From assembly GCA_963665545.2 (NCBI GenBank), contig CAXXKZ010000010.1, positions 1 to 64,000 on the forward strand: a DNA stretch of 64,000 nt. Direction: 5' to 3'. Source of the DNA: G963665545 sp963665545 (GTDB lineage Bacteria > Pseudomonadota > Gammaproteobacteria > Xanthomonadales > SZUA-36). The first letter of the stretch is position 1. The number at the start of each line of letters is the position of its first letter. Below are positions 27,932 to 37,767 of this stretch, one piece after another. Made by a program: the position numbers and the translations under genes. The notes beneath the pieces were generated by a model. It made no database searches. It was not told where the DNA came from and worked only from the letters and a program-made list of their open reading frames with translations.

Positions 27932-27934
27932 GAC

Positions 27935-29170
27935 TTAGCCGGCCAGACGGCGCAGTGTTTCTAACAAAAGCTGTGCGCCCTTGATCAGATCCTGGTCGTC
28001 TGTGGCCTCTGCCTTGTTGTGACTGACGCCTTTGATCGAAGGCACGAAAATCATCGCTGTCGGGCAGATCCGGGCCATCATCTGGGCGTCGTGACCGGCG
28101 CCGGAAGTCATGCGGCGGGCGACCAAACCCAGGGCTTCTGCGGATTGGGCGATCACGTCACAAATCGCATCGTCAAACTGAACGGGCTCAAAACGAGCCA
28201 GGCGCTTGAGTGCGACAGCCACCCCTTCTGAATCCGCCACCGATTGGACCATCCGGTCGAGTTCGGCCTCGGCTTGCCGCAGCAAGGAATCATTGGAATT
28301 GCGCAGGTCGATCGTCATGGTGGCGCCGGCCGGCACAACGTTGATGACGTTGGGCCTCAAGGCAATGCTGCCCACGGTTGCGACCTGGCTGCCACCCATT
28401 TTTTTGGCCATCGCGCGCACCCCGGCGATGATGGTGGCCGCAGCCAGGCCGGCGTCCCGCCGCAAGGACATGGGGGTGGTGCCGGCGTGATTGGCTTGGC
28501 CTTCGATGGTGACTTCGGACCAGGAAATTCCCTGCAGGTCCACAACAATGCCAATGCTTTCGTCGTTGACGTCCAGTATCGGTCCCTGCTCAATATGTAG
28601 TTCGACGAAGGCTGCGGGCGCAAGGGTGCCACAGGCCAGATCACCCGCATAGCCGATTTTCTTTAATTCATCGCCCAGCCGGCTGCCGTCTGTCCCTTCG
28701 CTGTTCAGCGCATCTTCAGCCGTCATCCCGCCCGCGGTGACCAGCGAACCCATCATGTCGGGCTGGAAGCGAATACCCTCCTCGTTGGTGAACACCGCCA
28801 CCGCGATGGGTCGTTGCGTCTGGATGTCCGCTTCATTGAACGCTGCAATGATTTCCAGTCCCGCCAGTACGCCGTAGCTGCCGTCCAGTTTTCCAGCGCC
28901 GAGGACACTGTCGATGTGCGAGCCGGTCATTACGGGCGCATTGAGCGAACCATCGGCCGCCGCGCGCAAAGCAAATATATTGCCGATTTGATCGATCTGC
29001 ACGTCCAGCTCCAGGTCCTTCATCCAGGCCACGACCTGGTCGCGGCCCAGCTTGTCCTCATCACTGAGCGCCACCCGGTTTACGCCATTGTTGGTCATCC
29101 CAATCGCGCCCAGTTGCTCGATCATGTCCAGCAATCTTTGCTCGTTGATACGCAAGTCGTTTTGGGCCAT
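27935..29170 (-). CDS. M20-family amidohydrolase (N-carbamoyl-L-amino acid hydrolase / allantoate amidohydrolase type)
   Basis: The 411-residue Zn-dependent cytosolic hydrolase cleaves carbamoyl or ureido groups. It has MTGSHIDSVLGAGKLDGSYG (metal His and Asp), TNEEGIRFQPDMMGS (catalytic and metal Glu), a dimerisation lid with GQANHAGTTPMSLRRDA, and TSGAGHDAQMM near the C terminus. Whether it acts on N-carbamoyl amino acids, allantoate or a ureidoglycine cannot be decided. It is convergent with the methyltransferase gene, four bases apart. Confidence 0.92.
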   Translation of the reverse strand: MAQNDLRINEQRLLDMIEQLGAIGMTNNGVNRVALSDEDKLGRDQVVAWMKDLELDVQIDQIGNIFALRAAADGSLNAPVMTGSHIDSVLGAGKLDGSYGVLAGLEIIAAFNEADIQTQRPIAVAVFTNEEGIRFQPDMMGSLVTAGGMTAEDALNSEGTDGSRLGDELKKIGYAGDLACGTLAPAAFVELHIEQGPILDVNDESIGIVVDLQGISWSEVTIEGQANHAGTTPMSLRRDAGLAAATIIAGVRAMAKKMGGSQVATVGSIALRPNVINVVPAGATMTIDLRNSNDSLLRQAEAELDRMVQSVADSEGVAVALKRLARFEPVQFDDAICDVIAQSAEALGLVARRMTSGAGHDAQMMARICPTAMIFVPSIKGVSHNKAEATDDQDLIKGAQLLLETLRRLAG

Positions 29171-29246
29171 CGGATTTCCCTGAATACAATTGCAGTGCTT
29201 TGTTCAGTATTAAGACGGTGGGTTAAGCACCATCCGCAATGCGACT

Positions 29247-29969
29247 ATGCGACAATTGGACATGATCGAAGCCATATTTTATCAAGACGCTTATCTCAAG
29301 CACCTGTCTGCCACCGTCACGGCGGTGCACGAAGAGTGGATTGAGCTGGACCGGACGATCTTTTACCCCATGGGTGGCGGCCAACCTGGAGACACGGGTC
29401 AATTCACAGCCCAAAGTGGTCGGTCCTGGCGCGTCATCGATACCCGCAAGGGGGGCTCGCCCGGCACCATCACCCACCAGCTTGAATCGGCCGTCCACGG
29501 TATTGGCATGGGTGATACGCTCAATACCTCGATCGACTGGGATCGCCGCTACACGCTGATGAAAATGCATACTGGCATGCACCTGCTCGGATCGCTGATT
29601 CCGGTGGGCGTGACGGGTGGCGCCGTAGGAGAGGCCAAGAGTCGGCTCGACTTCGATCTTGGGGAACACCAGATCGACATGGACAGCCTGACTGATCAGC
29701 TCAATGCGCTGATCGGAGCGGCCCACGAAATTTCAATCGGATCGAAAAAAGAGGCGGAGTTGGACAGCAATCCAGAGTTGGTCAGAACGATGTCGGTACA
29801 GCCGCCTCGCGGTGTTGGCGATATTCGTATGATCCGGGTGGAAGGGGTCGACTATCAGCCGTGCGGTGGCACCCACCTGCGCAATACCAGCGAAATCGGT
29901 TTTATGCGCGTCAAAAAAATTGAGAACAAAGGCAGACGCAATCGCCGCGTGCACATCGTGCTGGAATAG
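29247..29969 (+). CDS. Alanyl-tRNA editing protein AlaX
   Basis: This free-standing editing domain hydrolyses mischarged Ser- or Gly-tRNA(Ala). The 240 residues correspond to the medium AlaX form: an N-terminal barrel with YPMGGGQPGDTGQF and the editing core with metal motif HTGMHLL and the partner CGGTHLRNTSEIG. An ATG at 29262 (MIEAIFYQD) is an equally good start. It is divergent from the carbamoylase gene. Confidence 0.93.
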   Translation: MRQLDMIEAIFYQDAYLKHLSATVTAVHEEWIELDRTIFYPMGGGQPGDTGQFTAQSGRSWRVIDTRKGGSPGTITHQLESAVHGIGMGDTLNTSIDWDRRYTLMKMHTGMHLLGSLIPVGVTGGAVGEAKSRLDFDLGEHQIDMDSLTDQLNALIGAAHEISIGSKKEAELDSNPELVRTMSVQPPRGVGDIRMIRVEGVDYQPCGGTHLRNTSEIGFMRVKKIENKGRRNRRVHIVLE

Positions 29970-29983
29970 ATTCGCCCCTCTTG

Positions 29984-30685
29984 CTAGCGGGTTTCCCGCG
30001 CCACGTCACTTTCCCAGTCCGCTGAATCCGGGACGCTGGAGGTGTTGAAGCCGGTACCCGATTCCGGGCCGAACATCGCCGGATACTCCTGCCTGAAGCA
30101 GGCCATCATTTCCTCGAACGGTACATCGGCAAACTCGCCGTGGTGGTGCAGATACTCCATGTGCTTGTTGCCGGTCTCATCGAAAGGGTGGTAGATGCTG
30201 TCGTGCACACCGTCAAATTCCAACGGCTTCAAGTGGAATCTTTCGCACAGGCTGAGGTTGAATGCCGGGGTAGATTTGACCCACTGCCCCTCGAGGTAGA
30301 TTGAACAATAGCCGTGATAATAAAAAACATCGGTTTGCAGCATTTTGCGCAGGCGGGCGGTTGACAAGTGATTACGCACATCGGCAAATCCCAGCTGTGC
30401 AGGGATGTTCGAAGATCGGCACAATGCTGCCAGTAAAATCGCTTTGGGTACACACCAGCCTTCACCGGACTCTAAGGTGTTGGTGGCCTTTAAATCCTCG
30501 CGGTTGTCCCAAGCGGTGTAGGGGTTGTAGCGAATCTCATCACGCACCCAGTAGTACAAGCTGATGGCGTTGTCCAGTTCGCTGGCGGCCGGCTCGACGA
30601 CGGATCGGGCAAGCGCTTGAACCTCGGGGTGGTCGCTGTTTACGCACCCGCCGGGTTGCAAGTAGGCGTCAAAATTAGTAGGCAT
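29984..30685 (-). CDS. Transglutaminase-like domain protein
   Basis: The 233-residue protein of the bacterial transglutaminase/cysteine-protease fold has the Cys active site in GEGWCVPKAILLAALCRS, followed by His in a HGYCSIYLEGQWVKSTPAFN context and Asp in the following strand. Proteins of this type are usually annotated as transglutaminase-like and may act as cysteine proteases. The start at 30685 (MPTNFDAYL) is chosen because the sequence beyond it runs into noncoding DNA. There is no signal peptide, so it is probably cytosolic. Confidence 0.88.
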   Translation of the reverse strand: MPTNFDAYLQPGGCVNSDHPEVQALARSVVEPAASELDNAISLYYWVRDEIRYNPYTAWDNREDLKATNTLESGEGWCVPKAILLAALCRSSNIPAQLGFADVRNHLSTARLRKMLQTDVFYYHGYCSIYLEGQWVKSTPAFNLSLCERFHLKPLEFDGVHDSIYHPFDETGNKHMEYLHHHGEFADVPFEEMMACFRQEYPAMFGPESGTGFNTSSVPDSADWESDVARETR

Positions 30686-30759
30686 GATCAATATCTGTGT
30701 CAGTAGGCGGGGAAGCCGGCCGGCCCAGTATATCAAAAACGATTCGCCCCGGAGCCGCA

Positions 30760-31010
30760 GGCGACCCGCCGGCCCCGGTTGGGTAAGTCGAGCAAGGCGC
30801 AGGCAACGAAGTGGGTACGGTTTCGCCGCAGGCGAAGAAGTGCCCGCTGAGTGCCGTAGCGCGTGAGCGGTACCAGAGGGGCCAGGCGCCTATTGCATGC
30901 CGTCGAGCGCAGCCGCCTTGAACCGAAGGCGGGAGCACGACTGCAGGGATGCAGGAGGTAGAGCAACGCAGGGAGCAGTTGCCGAGGGAAGCGAGACTCC
31001 TTCTAGAATC
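30760..31010 (+). repeat. Repeat C and repeat B copies
   Basis: The repeat C hairpin (GGGTAC 30813-30818 with GTGCCC 30840-30845, inner arms TTCGCC/GGCGAA) is followed by the GTCGAGCGCAGCCGCCTT phrase. A full repeat B (ACGACTGCAGGGATGCAGGA from about 30937) follows, ending GCGAGACTCC. In this repeat B the ATG seen in the other copies reads ACG. The whole stretch 30686-31132 contains no other supported feature. Confidence 0.75.
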
Positions 31011-31132
31011 TCGCTTCATCGGCTAAATTGGGCCCATTAGCCCGTTTCATGGTGCTTTGTGCAACGGACCAGAACTTCGCTTGGGTTTGCCGGTCGGAGT
31101 CATCGGTTCCTATCCATCTATGCGCCTGGACA

Positions 31133-31915
31133 ATGTCGAATTGTATTGCCGTATTTTTTGCCCTGATGCTGCCGCTGACCGGTGGCGCCCAGGATGCCGC
31201 CCAGGGCGCGGCCTTGGCAGCCAAATCCTTACCGCTTCTCGTTGATGGGGATGTAACACTCAGCGCGACCTTTTATGCGGCGATTCAGCCCGGCCCCGGT
31301 CTGTTGCTGCTGAATATGTGTGACCCCTTGGCCGACCAAACGCATTGGAACAATGTGGCCACCAACCTGGCGAAGCGCGGCTACCACGTATTGTGTTTCG
31401 ACTATCGAGGCTTTGGAGCCAGCGGTGGCGAACGGCCCGCGGGGATGGGAACGATTGAGGAAGCCATGTCGTACTGGCGCCGGCATTGGATGCCGGATGT
31501 CAGAGCAGCTTTCGAACTGCTTGAGGCTCAGAAAGGGGTTGACGGCAGTACCATCGGCGTTGCCGGCGCCAGCTGTGGTGTATTCATGGGCCTGGAGTTT
31601 GCCATCGAGCATCCAAAAGTCGCCGCTCTTGTTCTGCTGGGGGGGCCAACGGAGATTTTGCAGCGTGAGTGGCTGAAAAGCAAGCGTGATCTTCCGATCC
31701 TGTTGATCACCGGAGACGAAGGCCCATCGATTCAATGGTCCGAAGAAGTGTTTTCCGCATCCACAAATACCGCTACGCGGTTAATCAAATACAAGACGGT
31801 TACGCACGGGACGGACATTTTCAAGCATCACCCGGAAACGCAAGACATGCTCATCGAATGGTTTGTCAACACGCTCAGCACCAACCCCCGTCAGCGCGAT
31901 CCTGGCCCGGGATGA
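31133..31915 (+). CDS. Exported alpha/beta hydrolase
   Basis: The 260-residue protein has a signal peptide (MSNCIAVFFALMLPLTGGAQ) and an alpha/beta-hydrolase fold: nucleophile elbow GVAGASCGVFMG (Ser in G-x-S-x-G), FDYRGFGASGGE, GDEGPS near the acid position, and THGTDIF with the catalytic His. It belongs to a broad dienelactone-hydrolase/esterase-like group, and the substrate is unknown. An upstream ATG at 31028 would bury the signal peptide, so 31133 is preferred. Confidence 0.83.
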   Translation: MSNCIAVFFALMLPLTGGAQDAAQGAALAAKSLPLLVDGDVTLSATFYAAIQPGPGLLLLNMCDPLADQTHWNNVATNLAKRGYHVLCFDYRGFGASGGERPAGMGTIEEAMSYWRRHWMPDVRAAFELLEAQKGVDGSTIGVAGASCGVFMGLEFAIEHPKVAALVLLGGPTEILQREWLKSKRDLPILLITGDEGPSIQWSEEVFSASTNTATRLIKYKTVTHGTDIFKHHPETQDMLIEWFVNTLSTNPRQRDPGPG

Positions 31916-31949
31916 GCGACGATCAATGCCCTCGCCGGGGTCGCGCCAC

Positions 31950-32816
31950 TTAACGCTTCAGCAGCGTAATTTTCTCCTTTGACACATCAATCAACCGCTG
32001 CTTGTAAAGCGCGCCCAGCGCCTTTTTGTAGCTGCCTTTGCTGACACCGTATTCCTTGTAAATGGCTGCCGGTGGGCTGTAGTCGGTAAGAGCGGAACTG
32101 CCCTGGTTTGTCTTCAGATGTGCCAGAATTCGGTCAGACAGTTCCGCGCGTGATTTTTCGATATTGCCCTGCAGGCTGAGATCGATTCTACCGTCTTCAC
32201 GGATGGATTTGATGAAGCCCCTGATGCGCTGCCCGGGCCGCAGGGGCCGGAAAACGTCGCTTTTGTACAACAGCCCCAGATGAGCTTGATTGACCACAGC
32301 TTTGAATCCCATGTCCGTTTCGTTGACGATGAGAAGGTCAACCGCGTCCCCTGCTGTTAGCTTGCCGGCGTGCTCGTCAAAAAAATGATGCAGCTTGCTG
32401 CTGCCGATGATGCGTTGTTGTGGGTCCAGGTACACATACACCACGTAAGCGTTGCCCTTTTGCATGGGGCTGATTTGCTGGCTGATGGGCACCAGCAGAT
32501 CTTTGTCCGTGCCCCAATCCAGAAAGGCGCCGGCACGGGTGATATTGATCGCCGTCATCAGGCCACACTCCCCCACCTGGGCTCTGGGCATGTTGCGGGT
32601 GGCCACCAGTTGGCCGTCGTTTTCGGGGTAGATGAAGACGTCGAGCGAATCACCGGGCTTGGTGTCGCTTGGGGCTTGTGGATCAGGCAGTGTCAATTCT
32701 TCACGCCCGGCCCTGAGCACAAGACCCTCTGAAGAGCGCAGCGCGACCTCCAGAGTATTAACTTCGCCTATGCGAATGTCGCTCTGGGAAGAGAGGGTTG
32801 ACATCGGTCCGGGCAA
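31950..32816 (-). CDS. CvfB-type S1 RNA-binding protein
   Basis: The 288-residue protein has tandem S1-like OB domains (GAFLDWGTDKDLLVPISQQ near residue 95, GFIKSIREDGRIDLSLQ near residue 200) and a C-terminal winged helix (GVSKGSYKKALGALYKQRLI). It matches the YitL/CvfB family, a post-transcriptional regulator in firmicutes. It uses TTG at 32816 with GGAGGA 5 bases upstream, and that site overlaps the stop of the upstream peptidase gene, so translation is probably coupled. Confidence 0.88.
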   Translation of the reverse strand: MPGPMSTLSSQSDIRIGEVNTLEVALRSSEGLVLRAGREELTLPDPQAPSDTKPGDSLDVFIYPENDGQLVATRNMPRAQVGECGLMTAINITRAGAFLDWGTDKDLLVPISQQISPMQKGNAYVVYVYLDPQQRIIGSSKLHHFFDEHAGKLTAGDAVDLLIVNETDMGFKAVVNQAHLGLLYKSDVFRPLRPGQRIRGFIKSIREDGRIDLSLQGNIEKSRAELSDRILAHLKTNQGSSALTDYSPPAAIYKEYGVSKGSYKKALGALYKQRLIDVSKEKITLLKR

Positions 32817-32826
32817 GCCATTCCTC

Positions 32827-34833
32827 CTACTTCAAAATGACATCAATGTGATTCAGAGCGTCCAGGTAATCTGCGAGGTCCTCTCTGGCCAAGGGCCCAA
32901 ATTCCGCCATCAACCAGTGGTGGATATCACTCACGGTGCGCTCCCCGTTCACAAGGTTTAGCGCCTCGTAAGACTCGGTGTAACCCAGGCGCAATTTGAC
33001 GCGTTGCCGGCTGGGCAAGTGAGCGTCCATATAGTCATAATCGAACACTGACATGGGTCCCTTGATGGCCCGATTGCGACGATACACCGGACCCTCATTC
33101 CCGCCGTCCCTGGATGGGGTGGTTTCAATCAGATTTCCCAGCTCATCGATAAACGCCATGTGTGGGCCCATCTGCGCATCGCTTACGGCGGCGAACTGCG
33201 CGATACTCCGAACCTTGGCGCGCTCCACTTGCCAATGAACATCCGTTACGGCCGCCCATTGTTGCGCCGTGAAGTCATCCCGCTTTCCATCCAATGCGCC
33301 AGCCCGTTTGAATGCATTGCGACGCAGCAGGCCAAGCGCCGGCTCGACGTTGGTCTCGTCAAAATTTGCCAGAATCCACCCTTGCAATGCGCCGATGAAA
33401 GCAGCCCGCTTGAGTTTGGTGGGATCTATCCGCGCCGCGGTGTCGAAATTTGTATGAATGTAACGGTCCGGCCAGTCGTGCACATTGATACCCGGGATTG
33501 AGAAGCTCGAATTGTTGAAAACCTCGTGGTCACTGCCCAGGTCGATGCCTTCCATCAATGCCATATATGCGTTCCAACTGCCCTCCCTAGACACCAACGG
33601 ATAGGGAACAGCCAGGCCGCTGGCGTGGCGTTCAGTCTGCTGATTGACGAAATGGCCGATCTCGTGACCGAGATCAGCCACAAAACTGGGCAGACTCATT
33701 GGGCCGGCAGAAATCCGGGATATGGATTTGGTAACCGAATCCCCGCCCACCATATCGAGGTGTACGTTGGATTTGATATGAGCAGTGTCCGCCAGACTCG
33801 TCAGGTACATCAGCGAGCCCTCGATTTCTGGCGGCCACAAGAACCGCAGGGTGCGGCGCGGGTTCGGCAGCAGACCCTGGCTGACCAGGGTTTTAAGCGT
33901 TCGCGCCGCTTCCAGAATTGCAACACAGCCCGAAGCGTTATCGTTGGCGCCTGGCCGCGGGTGGTCGAGGTGGCAACTGTAGATAATTTCCTCCGCGCCC
34001 ACCTACGGATCACTGCCTGCAATACTTGCGGTCACCACAGAATGCACACCGGCTTCCTGACGCGCTTCAATGTGGGCGTCCAGCGTGATGGTTTCACCAT
34101 CCGCCAGCCTGGCTTTTAGTTTGCGCGCGGTGGCCAGCGAAATCATGAAGGCGAATGATTTGGTTTTGCTGAAGCTCCCCAGGTGGCCCCAGCGCACCAG
34201 GCGGTCGTTTTGCAGCCACCATGCGGTTTTCTGATTGGGGGCATAAGAGATAATACCGGCGGCGCCCAATTCGCCGACAGCCTTTTCAACCACAGTCTCG
34301 GGTTGGCTGACCGTCAACACCAGCTTGCCGGCAATCTCCTTGCCGGCGTAGTCAGCAGCGTTGGTGCCTGCGCCGATATCCACCAGCTCGGTGGTGACTT
34401 TACCGGAGACTGAATCTTGTGCCACGGACAAGGGCATGGCGGCCCAACTTGCGTAGCGCTCACTGCGGGTGCCGCTTGAGTCGATTTCCCACAGCTCGGC
34501 AAAATCGACCTCCCAAACCAGCCGGGATTTCTGTGTTCCAAACATGGTTTCACCATCGGCGGGATACTCCAGGATGGTGGCGTTGTCGTATCCGTATTGC
34601 TGCAGTTGGCCAAGGATATGTTCAGCCGCAGAGCGAAATTGTTTGCTACCGCGCATGCGGTGATACAAGGTGACCTGGTCGAGGTTGCGTTTGGCCGCGC
34701 CACCGGAAGTTTCCTCAGCGATGGTTTTCAGAGTCTGTTCGGTGACGAAGCCGTCCAGATCGGCCTGTGCGCGGCCGGAGAGAAACATGATGCCGACGAT
34801 GGCCCATGCAACAAGGGTGCTGCTTGCCTTCAT
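32827..34833 (-). pseudogene. Exported M28-type (DUF4910-like) aminopeptidase, interrupted by one in-frame stop
   Basis: A signal peptide (MKASSTLVAWAIVGIMFLSG) is followed by a protease-associated region and an M28 Zn-peptidase domain (CHLDHPRPGANDNASG, PEIEGS, HLDMVGGD, DLGSDHEVFNN), then a C-terminal domain. TAG at 34003-34005 splits one frame between GSDP and VGAEEI; the sequence on both sides is in phase and family-like. A Gln (CAG) or Trp (TGG) codon could have produced TAG by one transition. The downstream part begins directly with GTG after the stop and carries the catalytic domain, but without a signal peptide. Confidence 0.82.
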
Positions 34834-36782
34834 TTGTTGATGTTTCCATGGTGCGAAGGCGGACATTTTAGCCTCTAATTGCTGTGGGCGGCGACAGACC
34901 CCCAAAAAATCGGGCCGCGATCAGGCCGCGACCGAGCCCCCGTCGCGAGTTAATGCGACCTTCTACACAGGGCCGGGTGGTTCAGCCCCATACGACCTGC
35001 ACGCTCAATAAGGGGCCAACAACTGGTATTCTTTGCAGCCTCCCGCACACCCTATGAGGCTTAACGATGATGCACGCCGATTCTCCGCCCAAGACAACGA
35101 CCATAATGGCGGCCACGATGTTGGCCCTGACGCTTGCTGCATGCAGTAGGGCACCCGATCCCCAGCCCATGGCGGATGCCGAGCCGGTAGAGGAAGCGGC
35201 CCCGCTGGTCGAAGAACCTGTTCGAATCTCCAGCTTCGGTGAGTACGACGGCTATTCGGAGGAAAAATTCAGCGAATGGGTCAACACCTCGCGCTACGTC
35301 GAAATGCGCGATGGCGTCAAACTCGCCGTGGACGTCACCTTTCCCGCCGTCGATGGCAAGGCAGTCGAGGACAAATTCCCGGTGGTGTGGACCCATTCGC
35401 GCTATCACCGTAACCCAGGTGCTCTGATCAAGGTCTTGTCGCCGGAGGGCGCCGAGATTCCCGATATCAATTCCCAGGTGGACGCCGACGGTTCTCTGCA
35501 ACAATTGGTCAAACACGGTTACATCGTGGCGGCGGTCCAGGTTCGTGGCGGCGGCGCTTCTTTTGGCACCTATGAAGGCTTGTTTTCGGACACTGAGACC
35601 AGTGACGCCTACGAGATTGTCGAGTGGTTGGCGAGCCAGCCCTGGAGCACCGGCGCCATCGGTATGTATGGGGGTTCTTACCTGGGCATGACGCAGTACA
35701 TGGTCGGCTCGCGCAAGCATCCCGCGCTGAAAGCAATATTTCCGATCGTGGCGGGTCTTGATATGTACGACGTGCTGTACCCCGGCGGTGTTTACAGAAA
35801 AGACATGATTGATCATTGGGGCAGCCTGACGCGCAACCTTGATATGGTCTGGCTGGCGCCCGAAGTGGATGAAGATGTGGAGGGTGTCTTGCTCAAGGAA
35901 GCGGTCGCCCAACACCAGAACAACTGGGATGTGGAGGTCGAATATGCCGCCAGTCGTTACCGGGATCACGACGTCCCGACCCTGACCTGGGCCAGTCACG
36001 GTGTTTCCGGGGTGTTGTCCGAACTACAGCAAAGCGCCGTACCGGCCTATCACTGGAACGGCTGGTTTGATGTTTTTATTCTCGATACGACGCTGATCTA
36101 CAACAACTATGGCGGGCCTCAGAAGATGGGTATCAGCGCCTGGTCGCACGGTGGTATGCCAAATGAAAAACTGATGGCCGAGCGTGGCCGGCTCACGACC
36201 ATCGAACAGCATCGCTGGTTCGACTACTGGCTCAAGGGCATCGACAACGGCATCATGGATGAGCCGCCGATTCACTACGCAATCATGAAGGACCCCGACG
36301 ATTGGTCATGGGCGTCAGCAAGTCAATGGCCGCTGCCGCAAGCTAAGACAGAGTCGCTGTATTTGTCCGGTGACACTTCCGGCAGTGTGGCGTCGGTCAA
36401 TGACGGTTCACTGGCTGCGACACCACCCGTCGAGGGCGGCGGCTCGGATACCTATGCAGTGGACCTGACAACGACAACGGGTACATCGACCCGCTGGGAC
36501 AATGCCGTGGGCGGCGCCCGCCTGATGATCTACCCCGATCTGACCGAGAACGACGCCAAGTCACTGACGTACACCACCGCGCCGCTTGAGGACGACCTCA
36601 ACGTGACGGGCCACCCCATCGTGACCCTGTATGTTAGTTCGTCCACACGCGACGGCGATTTCATTGTGCTGCTGGAAGAAGTGGATGCCGAGGGCGTTTC
36701 CAACTATGTCACCGAAGGGGTCTTGCGCGCCTCACACCGCGCCCTGGGTGAAGCCCCCTGGAATAATATGGCGATGTTATAT

Positions 36783-36811
36783 TTGACAAACCAACAAAGG
36801 ACACCTATAGT
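36783..36811 (+). promoter_or_regulatory. Inward promoter in the left end of the IS1595 element
   Basis: A consensus -35 TTGACA (36783-36788) lies inside the terminal inverted repeat. A 17-base spacer leads to TATAGT (36806-36811), which is outside the repeat. It points at the 81-codon gene starting at 36850. Confidence 0.75.
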
Positions 36812-36849
36812 TCGCGTGCATTCCAGGTCTGTTGGAATACAGGTGACTC

Positions 36850-37095
36850 ATGGCAACCAAAGAAACCTTGAAAGCATGGATTGTTGAAGCGCTAGAAGCC
36901 CATGGTGGAAATGCGAGCATCGTGGGGGTATGCAAGCACATGTGGCAGCACCACGAACCAGAACTCCGAAAATCAGGAGACCTGTTTTACACGTGGCAAT
37001 ACGACATGCGCTGGGCAGGAAACGAGCTTAGACGGCATGGTACGCTTCAACCTAAGCCGCCTGGTGATCGTGGACCTTGGCACCTGACAGAATAA
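36850..37095 (+). CDS. Small winged-helix-like passenger protein
   Basis: The 81-residue protein MATKETLKAWIVEALEAHGG... has the pattern of a compact winged helix, like the N-terminal domains of Mrr-type proteins (helix, ASIVGVCKHMWQHH, WQYDMRWAGNELRRHG, then a short wing). It is probably a DNA-binding protein, and its role in the element is unknown. It is expressed from the promoter in the left IS end and faces the rest of the passenger genes. It is complete within the IS. Confidence 0.7.
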   Translation: MATKETLKAWIVEALEAHGGNASIVGVCKHMWQHHEPELRKSGDLFYTWQYDMRWAGNELRRHGTLQPKPPGDRGPWHLTE

Positions 37096-37115
37096 ACGGC
37101 GCGAGCGCTTGGCGC

Positions 37116-37268
37116 TTACTTCTTCTTAGGCTTTTCGTCCTTCTTCGTACTGCCCGTCACGACCTGTTTGAGGGTGGCGTTGAAGCGATCTTCGTCCTCG
37201 TCGCATTCGAGTCGACGAGCGGTTTCTTCAAAGCGGTCACGTTGGGTTTTTATCATCTTTTTGGTCAT
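37116..37268 (-). CDS. Small charged passenger protein (50 aa)
   Basis: A short gene reading MTKKMIKTQRDRFEETARRL then ECDEDEDRFNATLKQVV and a Lys-rich tail. The ETARRLECDEDEDRFNATL pattern resembles small proteins of unknown function found widely in proteobacteria. It overlaps the end of the PIN-domain gene by 32 bases in another frame, so it is the last gene of the IS operon. It was too short for simple ORF length cut-offs. Confidence 0.65.
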   Translation of the reverse strand: MTKKMIKTQRDRFEETARRLECDEDEDRFNATLKQVVTGSTKKDEKPKKK

Positions 37269-37767
37269 CTAACATCATCTCTTGTTGAGCTTCTACGGTT
37301 GGAGCTGGCGGCTCACAAATCTTGAGCTTGATCTTGTCGATTCGCGGTAGATCGCCATCAAGATGTAGCAAGTCTCGGCCATCAAATGTGTGAAGTTCGT
37401 CGATGTTATTCAGCAGACAGCTCGCTACATGAACCGCATCTTGTGGCTTCCCAATTTCGGGATGCTTTCTCAGAAGACGCCTAGCGAGAATCCCGACGTC
37501 GACATCGACGGAAATCTTCTTTATGGACTCCTGCTCAATAAAATCTTCGAATGTTCTGTCGTCCTCTTTTTCAATGCCCACAGAAGTCGTGCCGCACTTT
37601 TTCTTCCATACTTCAGCAAGCGTAAAAGCTGAGGTCCACAGTTCAGCTTTATTTTTTTCGACCATATCAAGGACATTCATACACCGGCTGACCCGGTCCT
37701 GGTCTCTTTGAGTAATCAGTTCAATCCAAATGCAAGCATCCCAATAATACTTTTGGAGACTAGCCAA
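37237..37767 (-). CDS. PIN-domain protein (putative ribonuclease, toxin-like)
   Basis: The 176-residue PIN fold has acidic residues at the expected places: YYWDACIWIELI (first Asp), FTLAEVWKKK (Glu), and PQDAVHVASCLLNNIDELHTFDGRD (later Asp residues). PIN proteins are Mg-dependent RNases, many of them VapC toxins. It is longer than typical VapC and follows an unrecognised 280-residue protein with an 8-base overlap. That gene may encode a cognate inhibitor or a functional partner; this is inference. Confidence 0.82.
   Translation of the reverse strand: MASLQKYYWDACIWIELITQRDQDRVSRCMNVLDMVEKNKAELWTSAFTLAEVWKKKCGTTSVGIEKEDDRTFEDFIEQESIKKISVDVDVGILARRLLRKHPEIGKPQDAVHVASCLLNNIDELHTFDGRDLLHLDGDLPRIDKIKLKICEPPAPTVEAQQEMMLDDQKDDKNPT

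Noticed and set aside
30001..30030. Terminator hairpin between the alaX and transglutaminase-like genes
   Set aside because: A short GCGGG/CCCGC pairing exists near 29991-30001 but lies at the coding end, with no T run.
35061..35999. 312-codon minus-strand frame opposite the CocE-type gene
   Set aside because: The plus strand encodes a clear lipoprotein hydrolase; the opposite frame has no recognisable motif.
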